This document shows positions 26,492 to 35,074 of a DNA stretch of 64,000 nt, piece after piece (the stretch's first letter is position 1; every line of letters starts with the position of its first letter). The notes under the pieces were generated by a model, which saw only the letters and a program-made list of their open reading frames with translations, was not told the DNA's origin and made no database searches. This stretch comes from Gordonia pseudamarae. GTDB lineage: Bacteria > Actinomycetota > Actinomycetes > Mycobacteriales > Mycobacteriaceae. Both the position numbers and the translations under genes were made by a program. The DNA lies in assembly GCF_025273675.1 (NCBI RefSeq), contig NZ_CP045809.1, forward strand, positions 3,224,001 through 3,288,000. Reading direction: 5' to 3'.

Positions 26492-28000
26492 ATGCCCGCC
26501 ACGGGTACGTTCGACACCATGCCACGCTCCCTCCCATACCCGTTGCGGACCCTCGGCGAGGGACTCGAGGACCTCGACCGCCGACTGTTCGACGCCGTCG
26601 CCGAGTCACCGAGCCCCCTGCTCGACCTCACCATGCGCCCGCTGTCCGCGGCCGCGGATCACTCCAAGCTGTGGATGTTGATCGGCGCGGGCCTGGGATC
26701 GTCGGGAAGTCTGTCGATGCGGCGCGGCGCGGCGCGCGGCCTGGTGACTCTCGGGGTCACCAGCCTGGTGGTCAATCAGGGGTTCAAACGGCTCTACCCG
26801 CGTACCCGTCCCCTGTCCACGGGTGTGCCGCTCTCGCGGCTACGACGCCAGCCGACATCCAACTCCTTCCCGTCGGGCCATTCCGCCAGCGCGGCCGCGT
26901 TCGCGATCGGCGTCGGCCTGGAGAACCGGACGGCCGGCTATCTGTTGGCCGGTCTGGCCGGCGCGGTCGGGCTCTCCCGTGTCGCGACGGGCGCGCACTT
27001 TCCCGGTGATGTGCTGGCCGGGTTCACGCTGGGCGCGGGCATCGCGGTCGCGGGTGCGCGGGTGATCCCGGCGGTCGAGGACAGCCGGGCCCTCATCGCG
27101 GAGCCGAGCGTCGAGAACCTGCGACCCGATCCGGACGGCGCCGGGCTCGTCGTCGTGCTCAATCCGGCGTCCGGCGACGGGTCGGGCGCGCGGGTCGCAG
27201 ACGAGTTGCGGGACAGTCTTCCGGCGGCCGAGATCGTGGAACTCGACGACGATTCAGATATCGACGCGATCGCCGCCGACGCCGCCGCCCGCGCCGACTT
27301 CCTCGGCGTCGCGGGCGGCGATGGCACGGTCGCCGCCGTCGCCCGGCACGCGATCGCGGCGGACAAGCCGCTGGCGGTCTTCCCTGCGGGAACGTTCAAC
27401 CACTTCGCGAAGGACATCGATGCGGTGAACGTCGCCTCCAGCATCGAATCGTTTCAGGCCGGCCGGGTGGCGCGTGTCGACGTGGTGTGGCTCAATGACG
27501 AGACACTGCTGCTCAACACGGCCAGCATCGGCGCATACCCGGATTTCGTGCGCGCACGTTCGCGCTACCAGCGCCGGCGCATCGAACGACCCACGGCGAC
27601 CATGCACGCGGTGCTCAAGGTGCTGCGCGACTCGTCGCCGGTGCGGGTGCGCATCGAGGGCCGCCCGGTCACGGTCTCGTACTTCTTTCTGGGCAATTCC
27701 GTCTACGGTGCCCCGAGCTTCCTTCCCGGCAGGCGGACCCGTCTCGACGACGGTGTGCTCGACGTCCGCTACCTCGAGGTCGGGCACCGCAACGCGACCA
27801 CACGGCTGCTCGCATCGTGGCTCGGCGGCCGGCTCCGGAACTCCACGATCTACCGCGAGTTGCAGGCACCGGTGGTGACCATCGAATCCGACGAACCCTT
27901 CCGCGTCGCGCACGACGGTGAAGCGGGCAACCTGCATACGCGTGCGCGCTTCCGCGTCGGCTATCGCGAGCTGCGGGTGTTCGGAACCTCGGTCGTGTAA
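26492..28000 (+). CDS. PAP2 phosphatase / diacylglycerol kinase fusion
   Basis: 502 aa (ATG 26492; ATG 26519 equally possible). Residues 20-200 are a membrane PAP2 phosphatase with all three motifs: KRLYPRTRP, PSGH and SRVATGAHFPGD. Residues 215-500 are a DAGK/sphingosine-kinase-like catalytic domain: VVVLNPASGDG, the nucleotide loop GGDGTV, and PAGTFNHFAKD. One half removes phosphate from a lipid phosphate and the other adds it to a lipid such as diacylglycerol. Mycobacterial relatives with the same fusion are likely in phospholipid recycling or envelope lipid synthesis; the exact substrates are unknown. Confidence 0.85.
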   Translation: MPATGTFDTMPRSLPYPLRTLGEGLEDLDRRLFDAVAESPSPLLDLTMRPLSAAADHSKLWMLIGAGLGSSGSLSMRRGAARGLVTLGVTSLVVNQGFKRLYPRTRPLSTGVPLSRLRRQPTSNSFPSGHSASAAAFAIGVGLENRTAGYLLAGLAGAVGLSRVATGAHFPGDVLAGFTLGAGIAVAGARVIPAVEDSRALIAEPSVENLRPDPDGAGLVVVLNPASGDGSGARVADELRDSLPAAEIVELDDDSDIDAIAADAAARADFLGVAGGDGTVAAVARHAIAADKPLAVFPAGTFNHFAKDIDAVNVASSIESFQAGRVARVDVVWLNDETLLLNTASIGAYPDFVRARSRYQRRRIERPTATMHAVLKVLRDSSPVRVRIEGRPVTVSYFFLGNSVYGAPSFLPGRRTRLDDGVLDVRYLEVGHRNATTRLLASWLGGRLRNSTIYRELQAPVVTIESDEPFRVAHDGEAGNLHTRARFRVGYRELRVFGTSVV

Positions 28001-28018
28001 AGCCACGTAACCGCATGA

Positions 28019-28048
28019 TCAGCGTTTTGTGTCGCCTGGCGCTACAAG
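28019..28048. repeat. Palindromic element, left copy (flanks DUF559 gene)
   Basis: This 30-bp stretch (TCAGCGTTTTGTGTCGCC and onward) is an inverted copy, with three mismatches, of 28438-28467. Each copy is itself an imperfect palindrome around TTTGT and ACAA. It overlaps the last two codons and stop of the DUF559 gene. Confidence 0.8.
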
Positions 28049-28422
28049 ACGCGGAGTCTTGGATCGGTGAGGGCGGCGAGGGACTGGTGGATGGAGTCGG
28101 GGACGTAGGTGGGGCGTTCAATGAGGTCGGCCCACGTGAAGTTGAGTACCGTCCAACCTGCGGCGATCAGTGCGTTCCGACGAGTTCTGTCGCGCTGAAA
28201 GGCTCGCGCACCGCCATGACTGGCCATGCCGTCGATCTCGACGGCAAGCATTTCCTCCAGGAACGCGACATCGACGCAGTAGCCGGCGGTCGGATGATTG
28301 GCCACCCACCCTCGAATCCGCGCCCGGCGCAGCAGCACGGCCACCACACGTTCGGCCGCCGACCGCGCGCCGTCTCCGACACCTTCCAGAAGCCGAACCA
28401 TCTCGGGGTGGTTCCATCTCAA
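28042..28422 (-). CDS. DUF559 (Vsr-like) endonuclease-domain protein
   Basis: 126 aa, TTG start with GGAG 8 bases upstream; the first ATG would be 28401. It is a compact PD-(D/E)XK-type domain: ERVVAVLLRRARIRGWVANH, VDVAFLEEMLAVEIDG (the acidic E.D core), FQRDRTRRNALIAAGW and LNFTWADLIERP. This pattern is the DUF559/Vsr-like family, abundant in many copies in Gordonia-type genomes, whose role is not established. It stands alone, with no methylase beside it. The gene is bracketed by inverted copies of a 30-bp palindromic element, as if it were a mobile or duplicated cassette. Confidence 0.8.
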   Translation of the reverse strand: MRWNHPEMVRLLEGVGDGARSAAERVVAVLLRRARIRGWVANHPTAGYCVDVAFLEEMLAVEIDGMASHGGARAFQRDRTRRNALIAAGWTVLNFTWADLIERPTYVPDSIHQSLAALTDPRLRVL

Positions 28423-28437
28423 CCGAAAACTCCGCGA

Positions 28438-28467
28438 TTTGTCGCGCCAGGCGACACAAAGCGCTGA
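28438..28467. repeat. Palindromic element, right copy (flanks DUF559 gene)
   Basis: Inverted partner of 28019-28048. It lies 16 bases upstream of the DUF559 start and 26 bases upstream of the next, divergent gene, so it may also hold promoter or operator functions. Confidence 0.8.
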
Positions 28468-28492
28468 GTATGCGATGGCTTAACGTGGGCAC

Positions 28493-29119
28493 ATGAGTGT
28501 GGTGGCGGATGTGGTGCGGCCCAATGGGGCGGTGCGGGGGGTTGTGGTGTTGGCGCATGGCGCGGGTGGGAACCGGGATGCGGCCATCCTGCGCGCGTAC
28601 GCCGACGCGCTGTGCGCGCGGGGGCTGGTGGTGGCGCGGATCGATATGCCGTATCGGCAGCAGCGACCGAAAGGTCCGCCGAGTCCGTCGAAGGCCGCGG
28701 CCGACCGGGACGGGATCCGGGAGGCGTGTGCACAGTTCCGCGGCGAATCGGACGGACCGCTGATCGTGGGCGGACACTCGTACGGCGGACGGCAGGCATC
28801 GATGCTTGTCGCCGAGGATCCCGGCGTCGCCGACGGGTTGCTGTTGTCGTCGTATCCGCTGCATCCGCCGGGCAAACCGGAACGGATGCGCACCGAGCAC
28901 CTGCCTGATATCACGGTGCCGACGGTGATCGTGCACGGCTCCCGAGACCCGTTCGCCACCACCACCGAACTCGCCGGCGCGATCGCGCTGTTCACCGCGC
29001 CGGTGCGCGTTGTGGAGGTCACCGCACCGCACGACCTCAAACCGGACAAGACCGGAGTCTCCGGGCTCGCCGCCAAAGCCGTCGACACCTTGTTCTTCGA
29101 CCGAAAGGCCCTTCAGTGA
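28493..29119 (+). CDS. Alpha/beta hydrolase of the dienelactone-hydrolase/TEX30 group
   Basis: 208 aa. It starts with RGVVVLAHGAGGN (oxyanion loop), has a nucleophile elbow GGHSYGG, an aspartate in VIVHGSRDPF and a histidine in TAPHDLKPD, so a full Ser-Asp-His triad. The short form without a cap domain matches the KANSL3/TEX30-like group of alpha/beta hydrolases. Substrate unknown. Its stop overlaps the next start (GTGA), so the PemK-like protein is translated with it. Confidence 0.75.
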   Translation: MSVVADVVRPNGAVRGVVVLAHGAGGNRDAAILRAYADALCARGLVVARIDMPYRQQRPKGPPSPSKAAADRDGIREACAQFRGESDGPLIVGGHSYGGRQASMLVAEDPGVADGLLLSSYPLHPPGKPERMRTEHLPDITVPTVIVHGSRDPFATTTELAGAIALFTAPVRVVEVTAPHDLKPDKTGVSGLAAKAVDTLFFDRKALQ

Positions 29120-29535
29120 GTCCCGCTCCGCGCAGCCGCCGCACCGCCGACCTCGCGCGCGTCATCAGCTACACCCCCGAACTCGACGGCGACGCCGACC
29201 CCGGTGAGATCGTGTGGACATGGGTTCCCTACGAGGACGACCCGAACCAGGGCAAGGACCGTCCGGTACTCGTGGTGGGCCGCGACCTTCGCGACAACGA
29301 TCCCGACAATGTGCTCGGGCTGATGCTGTCGAGCAAAGGCCACCGCCGCGACGACGAGCACTGGCTGGCCATCGGCACCGGCGAGTGGGATGCCGAACAC
29401 CGCGACAGCTACATCCGACTCGACCGGGTACTGGTCATCGACGACAACGGAATCCGTCGCGAAGGAGCCATCCTGGACGAGCGTCACTTCACTGCGATTG
29501 CCGCCGAACTACGAACCCACTACGACTGGCGCTGA
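29116..29535 (+). CDS. PemK/MazF-family protein without partner antitoxin
   Basis: 139 aa. The core reads GEIVWTWVPYEDDPNQGKDRPVLVVGRD in part, then LGLMLSSK and IRLDRVLVID: the beta-barrel pattern of PemK/MazF RNases. Unlike chromosomal mazEF loci there is no small antitoxin gene next to it; it is coupled to an alpha/beta hydrolase instead. Actinobacteria have many such solitary, somewhat longer PemK-like proteins and their toxicity is not established. Annotate as family member, not as a proven toxin. Confidence 0.75.
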   Translation: MSPAPRSRRTADLARVISYTPELDGDADPGEIVWTWVPYEDDPNQGKDRPVLVVGRDLRDNDPDNVLGLMLSSKGHRRDDEHWLAIGTGEWDAEHRDSYIRLDRVLVIDDNGIRREGAILDERHFTAIAAELRTHYDWR

Positions 29536-29556
29536 GTCGTCCACTGGGTCGATGGC

Positions 29557-30399
29557 TCAGGCCAGCCGGGTGATCTCCACGACGACGTCGAGGTCGGTGG
29601 CCCCGCCGCCGGTGTACACCCCGCGCAGCGGTGAGACATCGGCGTAGTCGCGGCCCACACCCACCGACACGTGGCGTTCGGTGATCGTGGTGTCGTTGGT
29701 GGGGTCATGGCCCCACCAACCGCCGGTCCACGCCTCGATCCACGCGTGGCTCTGGCCCGCGACGGTCTTGTCGATCGGCGCGTTCGGGTCGGGGTGCAGA
29801 TACCCCGACACGTACCGCGACGGGATGCCCAGAGACCGCAGCATCAGCAGGGTGAGATGGGCGTAGTCCTGGCAGACACCTTTGCGTTCGTTCCAGGCAT
29901 CGACGGCGGTGGTGTGCACACCGGTGGTGCCGGGTACGTACTCCATCTCGTCGTACACGAACTTGCAGACCGCCTCGACCGCGTCCTCCGGGGTGCGGCC
30001 CTTGGCCAGGCGTTTTGCCGTCGTCCCCAGGCCCCGGTTCTTCGGCACGTACGCGGTGTTGGCGAGCATCTCGTCGTAGCGGTCCTTGATGTACTCGGTG
30101 TGCAACTCCTCCCAGGTGGCCTGTTGTTGTGGCCGCTCGCCCGCATCGGTCTCCACCACCGACAGCCCTGACACCTCGAGCTCGTTGTGCGGTGCGTGCA
30201 GATCGAAAGCGGTGACCGCCGACCCCCAGTAGTCGGTGTACCGGTACGCGCGTGAGGACGGCACCGTCTCCACACGATTGACGATGACGTTCTGCCGGTG
30301 ATCGCTGCGCGGTGTCAGCCGCGCCTCGTTGTACGACGAGGTCACGGCACTCTTGTAGGCGAAACCCGTCGAATGGACGACCCGCAGACGCCAGCTCAC
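29557..30399 (-). CDS. Transglutaminase-like protein
   Basis: 280 aa. The N-terminal beta domain (WRLRVVHSTGFAYK) is the bacterial transglutaminase-like N domain. The C-terminal papain-fold part has the Cys-His-Asp triad: KGVCQDYAHL, SHAWIEAW and GHDPTND. Third gene of the ATP-grasp, alpha-E, transglutaminase operon. Such proteins may act as proteases or amide-forming enzymes on a peptide made by the ATP-grasp partner; the product is unknown. Confidence 0.85.
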   Translation of the reverse strand: MSWRLRVVHSTGFAYKSAVTSSYNEARLTPRSDHRQNVIVNRVETVPSSRAYRYTDYWGSAVTAFDLHAPHNELEVSGLSVVETDAGERPQQQATWEELHTEYIKDRYDEMLANTAYVPKNRGLGTTAKRLAKGRTPEDAVEAVCKFVYDEMEYVPGTTGVHTTAVDAWNERKGVCQDYAHLTLLMLRSLGIPSRYVSGYLHPDPNAPIDKTVAGQSHAWIEAWTGGWWGHDPTNDTTITERHVSVGVGRDYADVSPLRGVYTGGGATDLDVVVEITRLA

Positions 30400-31379
30400 A
30401 GTTCACTCTCCTCGATGACGAGCACTTCGCCGTCGCTCACCCGGGCGTCGGCCCATGACACATACGGTGACACGTGGAAGTACTGCTTGGTGACCGCTTC
30501 GTTGACCGCGCGGCAGGTGTCCTGCAGATCGAGCAGACGCTCCTCGAGCCCCTCGAGCAGTACCCCGGAATCCAGGAACTCCAGTGAACTGCGCGCCCGG
30601 CCCAGCAACAGCAGCGCCGGTGCCTGCGCACCGACGCGGCTAGGACCCTTCTCGAGGTCGGACAGATTGTGTTCGGCCACGCGCAGCGCATGGAACACCG
30701 ACCGCGGAAAAAGCCGGTCCAGCAACATGAATTCGAGCACCTTCTCGGCGTCGATCACGCCCCGGTAGGTGCGCAGGTAGGTGTCGTGTGCACCCGCCGA
30801 CACCAGCACACTCACCCACTGCGGTGACGTGACCCGGTCACCCGCTCGGGACAGGAGCATGCGGATGGTCATGTCGACACGTTCGATGGACCGGCCGAGC
30901 AGCAGGTATCGGTATCCGTCGTCGTGGCTGAGGGTGGCGTCGGCCAGCCCGGCGAACATCGCCGCGCGGTTCTTCACATACGACAGGAATTCGTGCGGGC
31001 CGAGTGTGCGGGCCCGCTTCTCGGCGTCGCTGAGCCCGTTGTAGGTGGTGTTGAGGCACTCCCACATCTCCGAGGAGGTGACCTCACGCGCGCCGCGGGC
31101 GTTCTCGCGGGCCGCGTGAATCAGATCGACGATAGAACCGAACGAATCCTGGTTGTAGGCAACGCGTTCGGTAAGGGTGAAGATGTCCGCCTCGACGCCG
31201 GCGTCGGGCGCCTGCAGGCCGAGCACCTGGATCACCCGCCGCGCGGCCCGATCGACGTCGACGGTGGAATCCTCCAAGATCTGATGGACCACGACGTCGA
31301 GGATGCGGGCCATGTCGTCGGCACGTTCCACATATCTGCCGATCCAATACAGGGATTCGGCATTTCTGGCCAGCATCAT
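30396..31379 (-). CDS. Alpha-E domain protein (DUF403)
   Basis: 327 aa, almost wholly helical. It begins MMLARNAESLYWIGRYVERADDMARIL in outline, the signature of the alpha-E family. It overlaps both neighbours by four bases, so the three genes are translationally coupled. The family always travels with a circularly permuted ATP-grasp ligase and a transglutaminase; it may hold the peptide substrate. Function unknown. Confidence 0.85.
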   Translation of the reverse strand: MMLARNAESLYWIGRYVERADDMARILDVVVHQILEDSTVDVDRAARRVIQVLGLQAPDAGVEADIFTLTERVAYNQDSFGSIVDLIHAARENARGAREVTSSEMWECLNTTYNGLSDAEKRARTLGPHEFLSYVKNRAAMFAGLADATLSHDDGYRYLLLGRSIERVDMTIRMLLSRAGDRVTSPQWVSVLVSAGAHDTYLRTYRGVIDAEKVLEFMLLDRLFPRSVFHALRVAEHNLSDLEKGPSRVGAQAPALLLLGRARSSLEFLDSGVLLEGLEERLLDLQDTCRAVNEAVTKQYFHVSPYVSWADARVSDGEVLVIEESEL

Positions 31380-33145
31380 TGCCCGACCTCTTCCTGTCCT
31401 TCGCGGGCCTGTGCGGGGGCCGTCCCGTGCTGTTGCTGTTGCTGGGTCTGGGTGTGCACGGGTTCGGGGGCGCTCTCGGCCGGGCGCGCCGCCACGCGGC
31501 TCGACACGACCTTGGCCCCGGCCAGTTCGCGCTCCCCCTCGGAACCACGCGCGGCCAGCACCCAGGTGTCCTTGGAGCCGCCGCCCTGGCTGGAGTTGAC
31601 CACCAGTGAGCCCTCCGGCAGGGCGACGCGGGTCAGACCACCCGGCAGCACCCAGACCGACTCACCGTCGTTGACCGCGAACGGCCGCAGGTCGACATGC
31701 CGCGGCCGGAGCTGATCGCCGGCCTTGGTGGGCACCGTCGACAACTGCACCACCGGCTGCGCTATCCAGCCACGCGGGTCGTTGCGGACCTTCTTGGCCA
31801 GTGCGTCGAGTTCGGCGCCGGTCGCGTCCGGACCGAAAACGATACCGTAACCACCGGATCCTTCAACGGGTTTGACGACGAGTTCGTCGATGCGGTCGAG
31901 GACTTCTTCGCATTCCTCGGGCAACCAGCACCGCAGGGTGTCGACGTTCTTGAGAGATGGCTTCTCGCCCAGGTAGTACCGGATGATCTCCGGCACATAG
32001 GTGTAGATGAGCTTGTCGTCGCCGACACCGTTGCCCACGGCGCTGGAGATCACCACATTGCCGGCGCGGGCGGCGTTGAGCAGGCCGGCCACGCCCAGCA
32101 TCGAGTCGGGACGGAACTGCATGGGGTCGAGGAAATCGTCATCGATACGCCGATAGATGACGTCCACGCGTTGCTCGCCCTCGGTGGTGCGCATGTAGAC
32201 GACATTGTCGCGGCAGAACAGGTCGCGGCCCTCGACGAGTTCGACACCCATCAGCCGGGCCAGCAACGAATGTTCGAAGTAGGCCGAATTGGCAACGCCC
32301 GGAGTGAGAACCACGATGTTGGGGTCGGCCTCGTTGACCGCGGCCGAGGCCCGCAGCGCGCGCAGCAGATGACTCGGGTAGTCCCCGACCGCACGAACCT
32401 TGTGTGAGGCGAACAGGTCCGGGAACACCCTCGCCATCGTGCGCCGGTTCTCGATCACGTACGACACACCCGACGGCGAGCGCAGGTTGTCCTCCAGCAC
32501 CCGGAACTCACCGTTCTCGTCGCGGATCAGATCGATACCGGCGACATGGATCCGAACCCCGTTGGGCGGTCGGATGTTTGCCGCCTGACGGTGAAAGTGC
32601 TCACACGAGTGGACAAGTCGCTTCGGCAGCACCCCGTCGCGAAGGATCTCCTGCGTCCCGTACACGTCGTCGAGGAAGAGCTCAAGTGCCTGCACCCGCT
32701 GGGCGATCCCGCCTTCGAGTTTGTGCCACTCGGCGGCCGAGATGACACGCGGTACGACGTCGAGCGGGAACGGACGTTCCTTACCCGACAACGAGAAGGT
32801 GACCCCCTGATCGATGAATGCCCTTCCCAGGGCGTCGATCCGGGTTTCGATGTCGGCACGATCCGATTCGGCCATCGCCTTGAAGATGCCCCGGTAGGCC
32901 GGCCGGATGTCGCCGTTGGCATCGAACATCTCGTCGTATGGCCTGCCGAACGACGGGGCGCCGGTGTAACCGTCAAAGATCGTGTCCGTCAGCGCCCGCG
33001 ACTGCGCCGTCGCCGGCTTGGCGCGTTTGGCCGCGGCTCTGGATGTGGCGGACTTGGGGACGACCGCCGCCGTGGACGCGGGCTTGGTCGCGGCAGCCTT
33101 GGCGGGGGTCCGCTTGGCGGCCTTGGTTGTCGACGCGGGACTCAT
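31376..33145 (-). CDS. Circularly permuted ATP-grasp ligase (type 2)
   Basis: 589 aa. Residues 60-530 are the circularly permuted ATP-grasp domain (DUF404/DUF407): LLARLMGVELVEGRDLFC, VDVIYRRIDDDFLDP and VVKPVEGSGGYGIVFGP, the last being the ATP-binding loop. Catalyses ATP-dependent amide or peptide bond formation in a pathway whose product is not known. Extra ends differ from most relatives: an Ala/Lys-rich basic N-terminal 50 residues (TTKAAKRTPAKAAATK), likely nucleic-acid- or surface-binding, and a C-terminal tail with QTQQQQQ. First gene of the conserved three-gene operon. Confidence 0.85.
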   Translation of the reverse strand: MSPASTTKAAKRTPAKAAATKPASTAAVVPKSATSRAAAKRAKPATAQSRALTDTIFDGYTGAPSFGRPYDEMFDANGDIRPAYRGIFKAMAESDRADIETRIDALGRAFIDQGVTFSLSGKERPFPLDVVPRVISAAEWHKLEGGIAQRVQALELFLDDVYGTQEILRDGVLPKRLVHSCEHFHRQAANIRPPNGVRIHVAGIDLIRDENGEFRVLEDNLRSPSGVSYVIENRRTMARVFPDLFASHKVRAVGDYPSHLLRALRASAAVNEADPNIVVLTPGVANSAYFEHSLLARLMGVELVEGRDLFCRDNVVYMRTTEGEQRVDVIYRRIDDDFLDPMQFRPDSMLGVAGLLNAARAGNVVISSAVGNGVGDDKLIYTYVPEIIRYYLGEKPSLKNVDTLRCWLPEECEEVLDRIDELVVKPVEGSGGYGIVFGPDATGAELDALAKKVRNDPRGWIAQPVVQLSTVPTKAGDQLRPRHVDLRPFAVNDGESVWVLPGGLTRVALPEGSLVVNSSQGGGSKDTWVLAARGSEGERELAGAKVVSSRVAARPAESAPEPVHTQTQQQQQHGTAPAQAREGQEEVGQ

Positions 33146-33228
33146 AACTTGACATGGTGCTACAAAAACCCCGACTCGGCAGGACTGTTGAGTGACTGAT
33201 TCGCCCCGGCACCCATCGCGCGCCCGGA

Positions 33229-34380
33229 TCAGCGCAGGTGCCGGCGCATCCCGAGGACCCGGCGCCGTCCCCTGCGCACCACATTCGCCGCCCGTGTCTG
33301 CCAGCGCGGACGCACCCGTGGCAGGGGTGCCGAAACGACCAGCGCCGCCACTGTGTCCAATGCCACCTCGAGGACATCGGCGTCCGTCGGTTCGGGCACG
33401 GCGTCGTCCGGCCGGGCGAGTGCCAGGTCGTCGAGATCACCGGCGATCCGGTAACCGGCGGCGGCGATCTCCGCGATCATCGCGCGGCTCTGTTCGGCCG
33501 CCCAGGCCAACTGCTCCCCCGATATCCGGCGCGGTGTCCCGCCGCGTTCGGCGAACAGGATCTCGCCGATGATCTGGCCTTTCATCACCCGCTCGTACCG
33601 CCGCCATTCGATCGCATCGGGTTGCAGTCGGGTGTTGAGCCGGCGCACGAACTCCGTCTGCACCGCCGACAGCGACGAGTTCAGGTCGGGAACCGCGATG
33701 GTCAGCGCCGCCGGATCGACGCCGATGACCGACAGGAACCGATTCCACAGTTCGTCACCGCCACGGGTCTGCGGGACGGTGATCACATGCACCCGGTCGG
33801 GCCCGACGAACGGCGCCCAGGTGCGCAGGATGCGCACATAGTCCTGGAATTCCCAAAAGGGTTCTTCACCGACGCGCGCTTGGCGGGAAGGCCCGTCGCC
33901 GCCGGCCGCCGGAGTGTGTGGGCCGCCGGCGTGCGCGCGGACCGAGTCGACGAACTCGGCGAACGTGGCGGTCCGCTGGTTCTTGACGTTCTCCTGCCAC
34001 ACCGACGGCAACTGCCGACCGAGGTCACGCACGGTCACCACCACATGCACGTCGTCGGCGAAGCCCAGATCCGACATGAGTTTCCCGATCTGCGGCTCGG
34101 TGGCCGTGGCCAGTAGTTCGTGACTGACCAGGGAACGCTCCGGCCACGCCTTCATCTGGGCCACCATCGTCGGCCACGCCGACGCAAACTCCGGGTCTAC
34201 CCAGTCCAGGTAGCGCTCGGGCTGCAGATGTGCCGCGGCGTGGAAATGGTCGGCGATCTCGTTGCCCGGATACAGCAGGCCCGACGAGTCGAGCGCGAGG
34301 TCCCGGTTGCGCCACAGACGATCCTGCAGATGGGTGGTTCCGGTCTTGGGTAGTCCGATGTGGAGGTATACGACTGACAT
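33229..34380 (-). CDS. Sulfotransferase-like protein
   Basis: 383 aa. The N-terminus MSVVYLHIGLPKTGTTHLQ is a P-loop of the PAPS-dependent sulfotransferase type (PKTGTTxLQ). A later VVTVRDLGRQLPSVWQE fits the 3'-phosphate-binding segment, where the usual R..P..R/S spacing can be recognised. Relatives sulfate glycolipids or other envelope molecules. Here PAPS would have to come from an APS kinase outside the window, because the local cysN lacks that domain. Monocistronic; acceptor unknown. Confidence 0.65.
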   Translation of the reverse strand: MSVVYLHIGLPKTGTTHLQDRLWRNRDLALDSSGLLYPGNEIADHFHAAAHLQPERYLDWVDPEFASAWPTMVAQMKAWPERSLVSHELLATATEPQIGKLMSDLGFADDVHVVVTVRDLGRQLPSVWQENVKNQRTATFAEFVDSVRAHAGGPHTPAAGGDGPSRQARVGEEPFWEFQDYVRILRTWAPFVGPDRVHVITVPQTRGGDELWNRFLSVIGVDPAALTIAVPDLNSSLSAVQTEFVRRLNTRLQPDAIEWRRYERVMKGQIIGEILFAERGGTPRRISGEQLAWAAEQSRAMIAEIAAAGYRIAGDLDDLALARPDDAVPEPTDADVLEVALDTVAALVVSAPLPRVRPRWQTRAANVVRRGRRRVLGMRRHLR

Positions 34381-34478
34381 GATGAACCGAGCCTATTGGG
34401 TCGGGCCGACGGGAACCGGGAGGAGCCGTCCATCTCGGCCGGTTGCCGACGGATTTGGGGGCGTCGCGGCCCGTCAGG

Positions 34479-34484
34479 TAAAGT
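34479..34484 (+). promoter_or_regulatory. Possible -10 element of the rpsT promoter
   Basis: TAAAGT in the 211-base gap before rpsT fits the actinobacterial -10 pattern TANNNT and would give an approximately 100-base leader. The leader contains a short hairpin GGTGGT/GCCACC (near 34530-34545). No clear -35 box. Confidence 0.3.
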
Positions 34485-34591
34485 AGATCGCTGTTGCACA
34501 CCGCCACCCATGGCAGGTGTGATCCGGTGGTGCAAGCCACCACACATGAACAGTTGACAGCTTTTTCACCGCAAACGTAGAGGGAACCCGC

Positions 34592-34852
34592 GTGGCAAAC
34601 ATCAAATCGCAGATCAAGCGCAACCTGACCAACGAAGCGCGTCGTCAGCGCAACCAGTCGGTGCGCTCGTCGCTGCGGACCGCGATCCGCAACTTCCGCG
34701 AGGCCGTTGCCACCGGCGATAAGGACAAGGCCGCCGAGCTGGGCCAGTTCGCGAGCAAGAAGCTCGACAAGGCCGCCAGCAAGGGCGTCATCCACGCCAA
34801 CCAGGCCGCCAACAAGAAGTCGGCCATCGCGCTGGCCGTCAACAAGCTCTGA
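34592..34852 (+). CDS. rpsT: 30S ribosomal protein S20
   Basis: 86 aa, the normal size. GTG start with AGAGGGA upstream. [25 protein letters not shown] and a C-terminal [17 protein letters not shown] block are diagnostic. It binds 16S rRNA early in 30S assembly. Followed by a strong hairpin terminator. Confidence 0.97.
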   Translation: MANIKSQIKRNLTNEARRQRNQSVRSSLRTAIRNFREAVATGDKDKAAELGQFASKKLDKAASKGVIHANQAANKKSAIALAVNKL

Positions 34853-34868
34853 CCTGTAGCTGACGAAC

Positions 34869-34900
34869 AACCCGGTGATCTCCACGCGATCACCGGGTTT
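34869..34900 (+). terminator. rpsT terminator
   Basis: AACCCGGTGATC and GATCACCGGGTT form a perfect 12-bp stem around a 7-base loop, followed by a short T-containing stretch, 17 bases after the rpsT stop. Confidence 0.85.
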
Positions 34901-34930
34901 CTGGCGTGTCCACACCCCGCCCTTCACCCA

Positions 34931-34980
34931 GCCGGCTGAGGTGCGAGGAGCGCAAGCGACGAACCTCGAAACCCGGTGAG
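34931..34980. repeat. 50-bp dispersed repeat, copy 1
   Basis: Matches 41921-41970 at 47 of 50 positions (core GAGGTGCGAGGAGCGCAAGC, then a CTCGAAACCC block). A further half-copy (ACCTCGAAACCCCGTG) follows at 34984-34999. Intergenic, between the rpsT terminator and holA. Confidence 0.85.
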
Positions 34981-35074
34981 ATAACCTCGAAACCCCGTGG
35001 GACAGCACCGTCCGGCCGAGTGGTGTCGACACTCACAAGCTCGCACAAGGCCCGCACTTACAAGCGTATGCCCT

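Noticed and set aside
28120..28480. Possible CRISPR-like array near the DUF559 gene
   Set aside because: Only two inverted copies, no direct repeats with spacers and no cas genes.
34025..35032. 335-codon minus-strand frame spanning rpsT upstream region
   Set aside because: It runs antisense through rpsT and its terminator and then into the sulfotransferase gene in a wrong frame.
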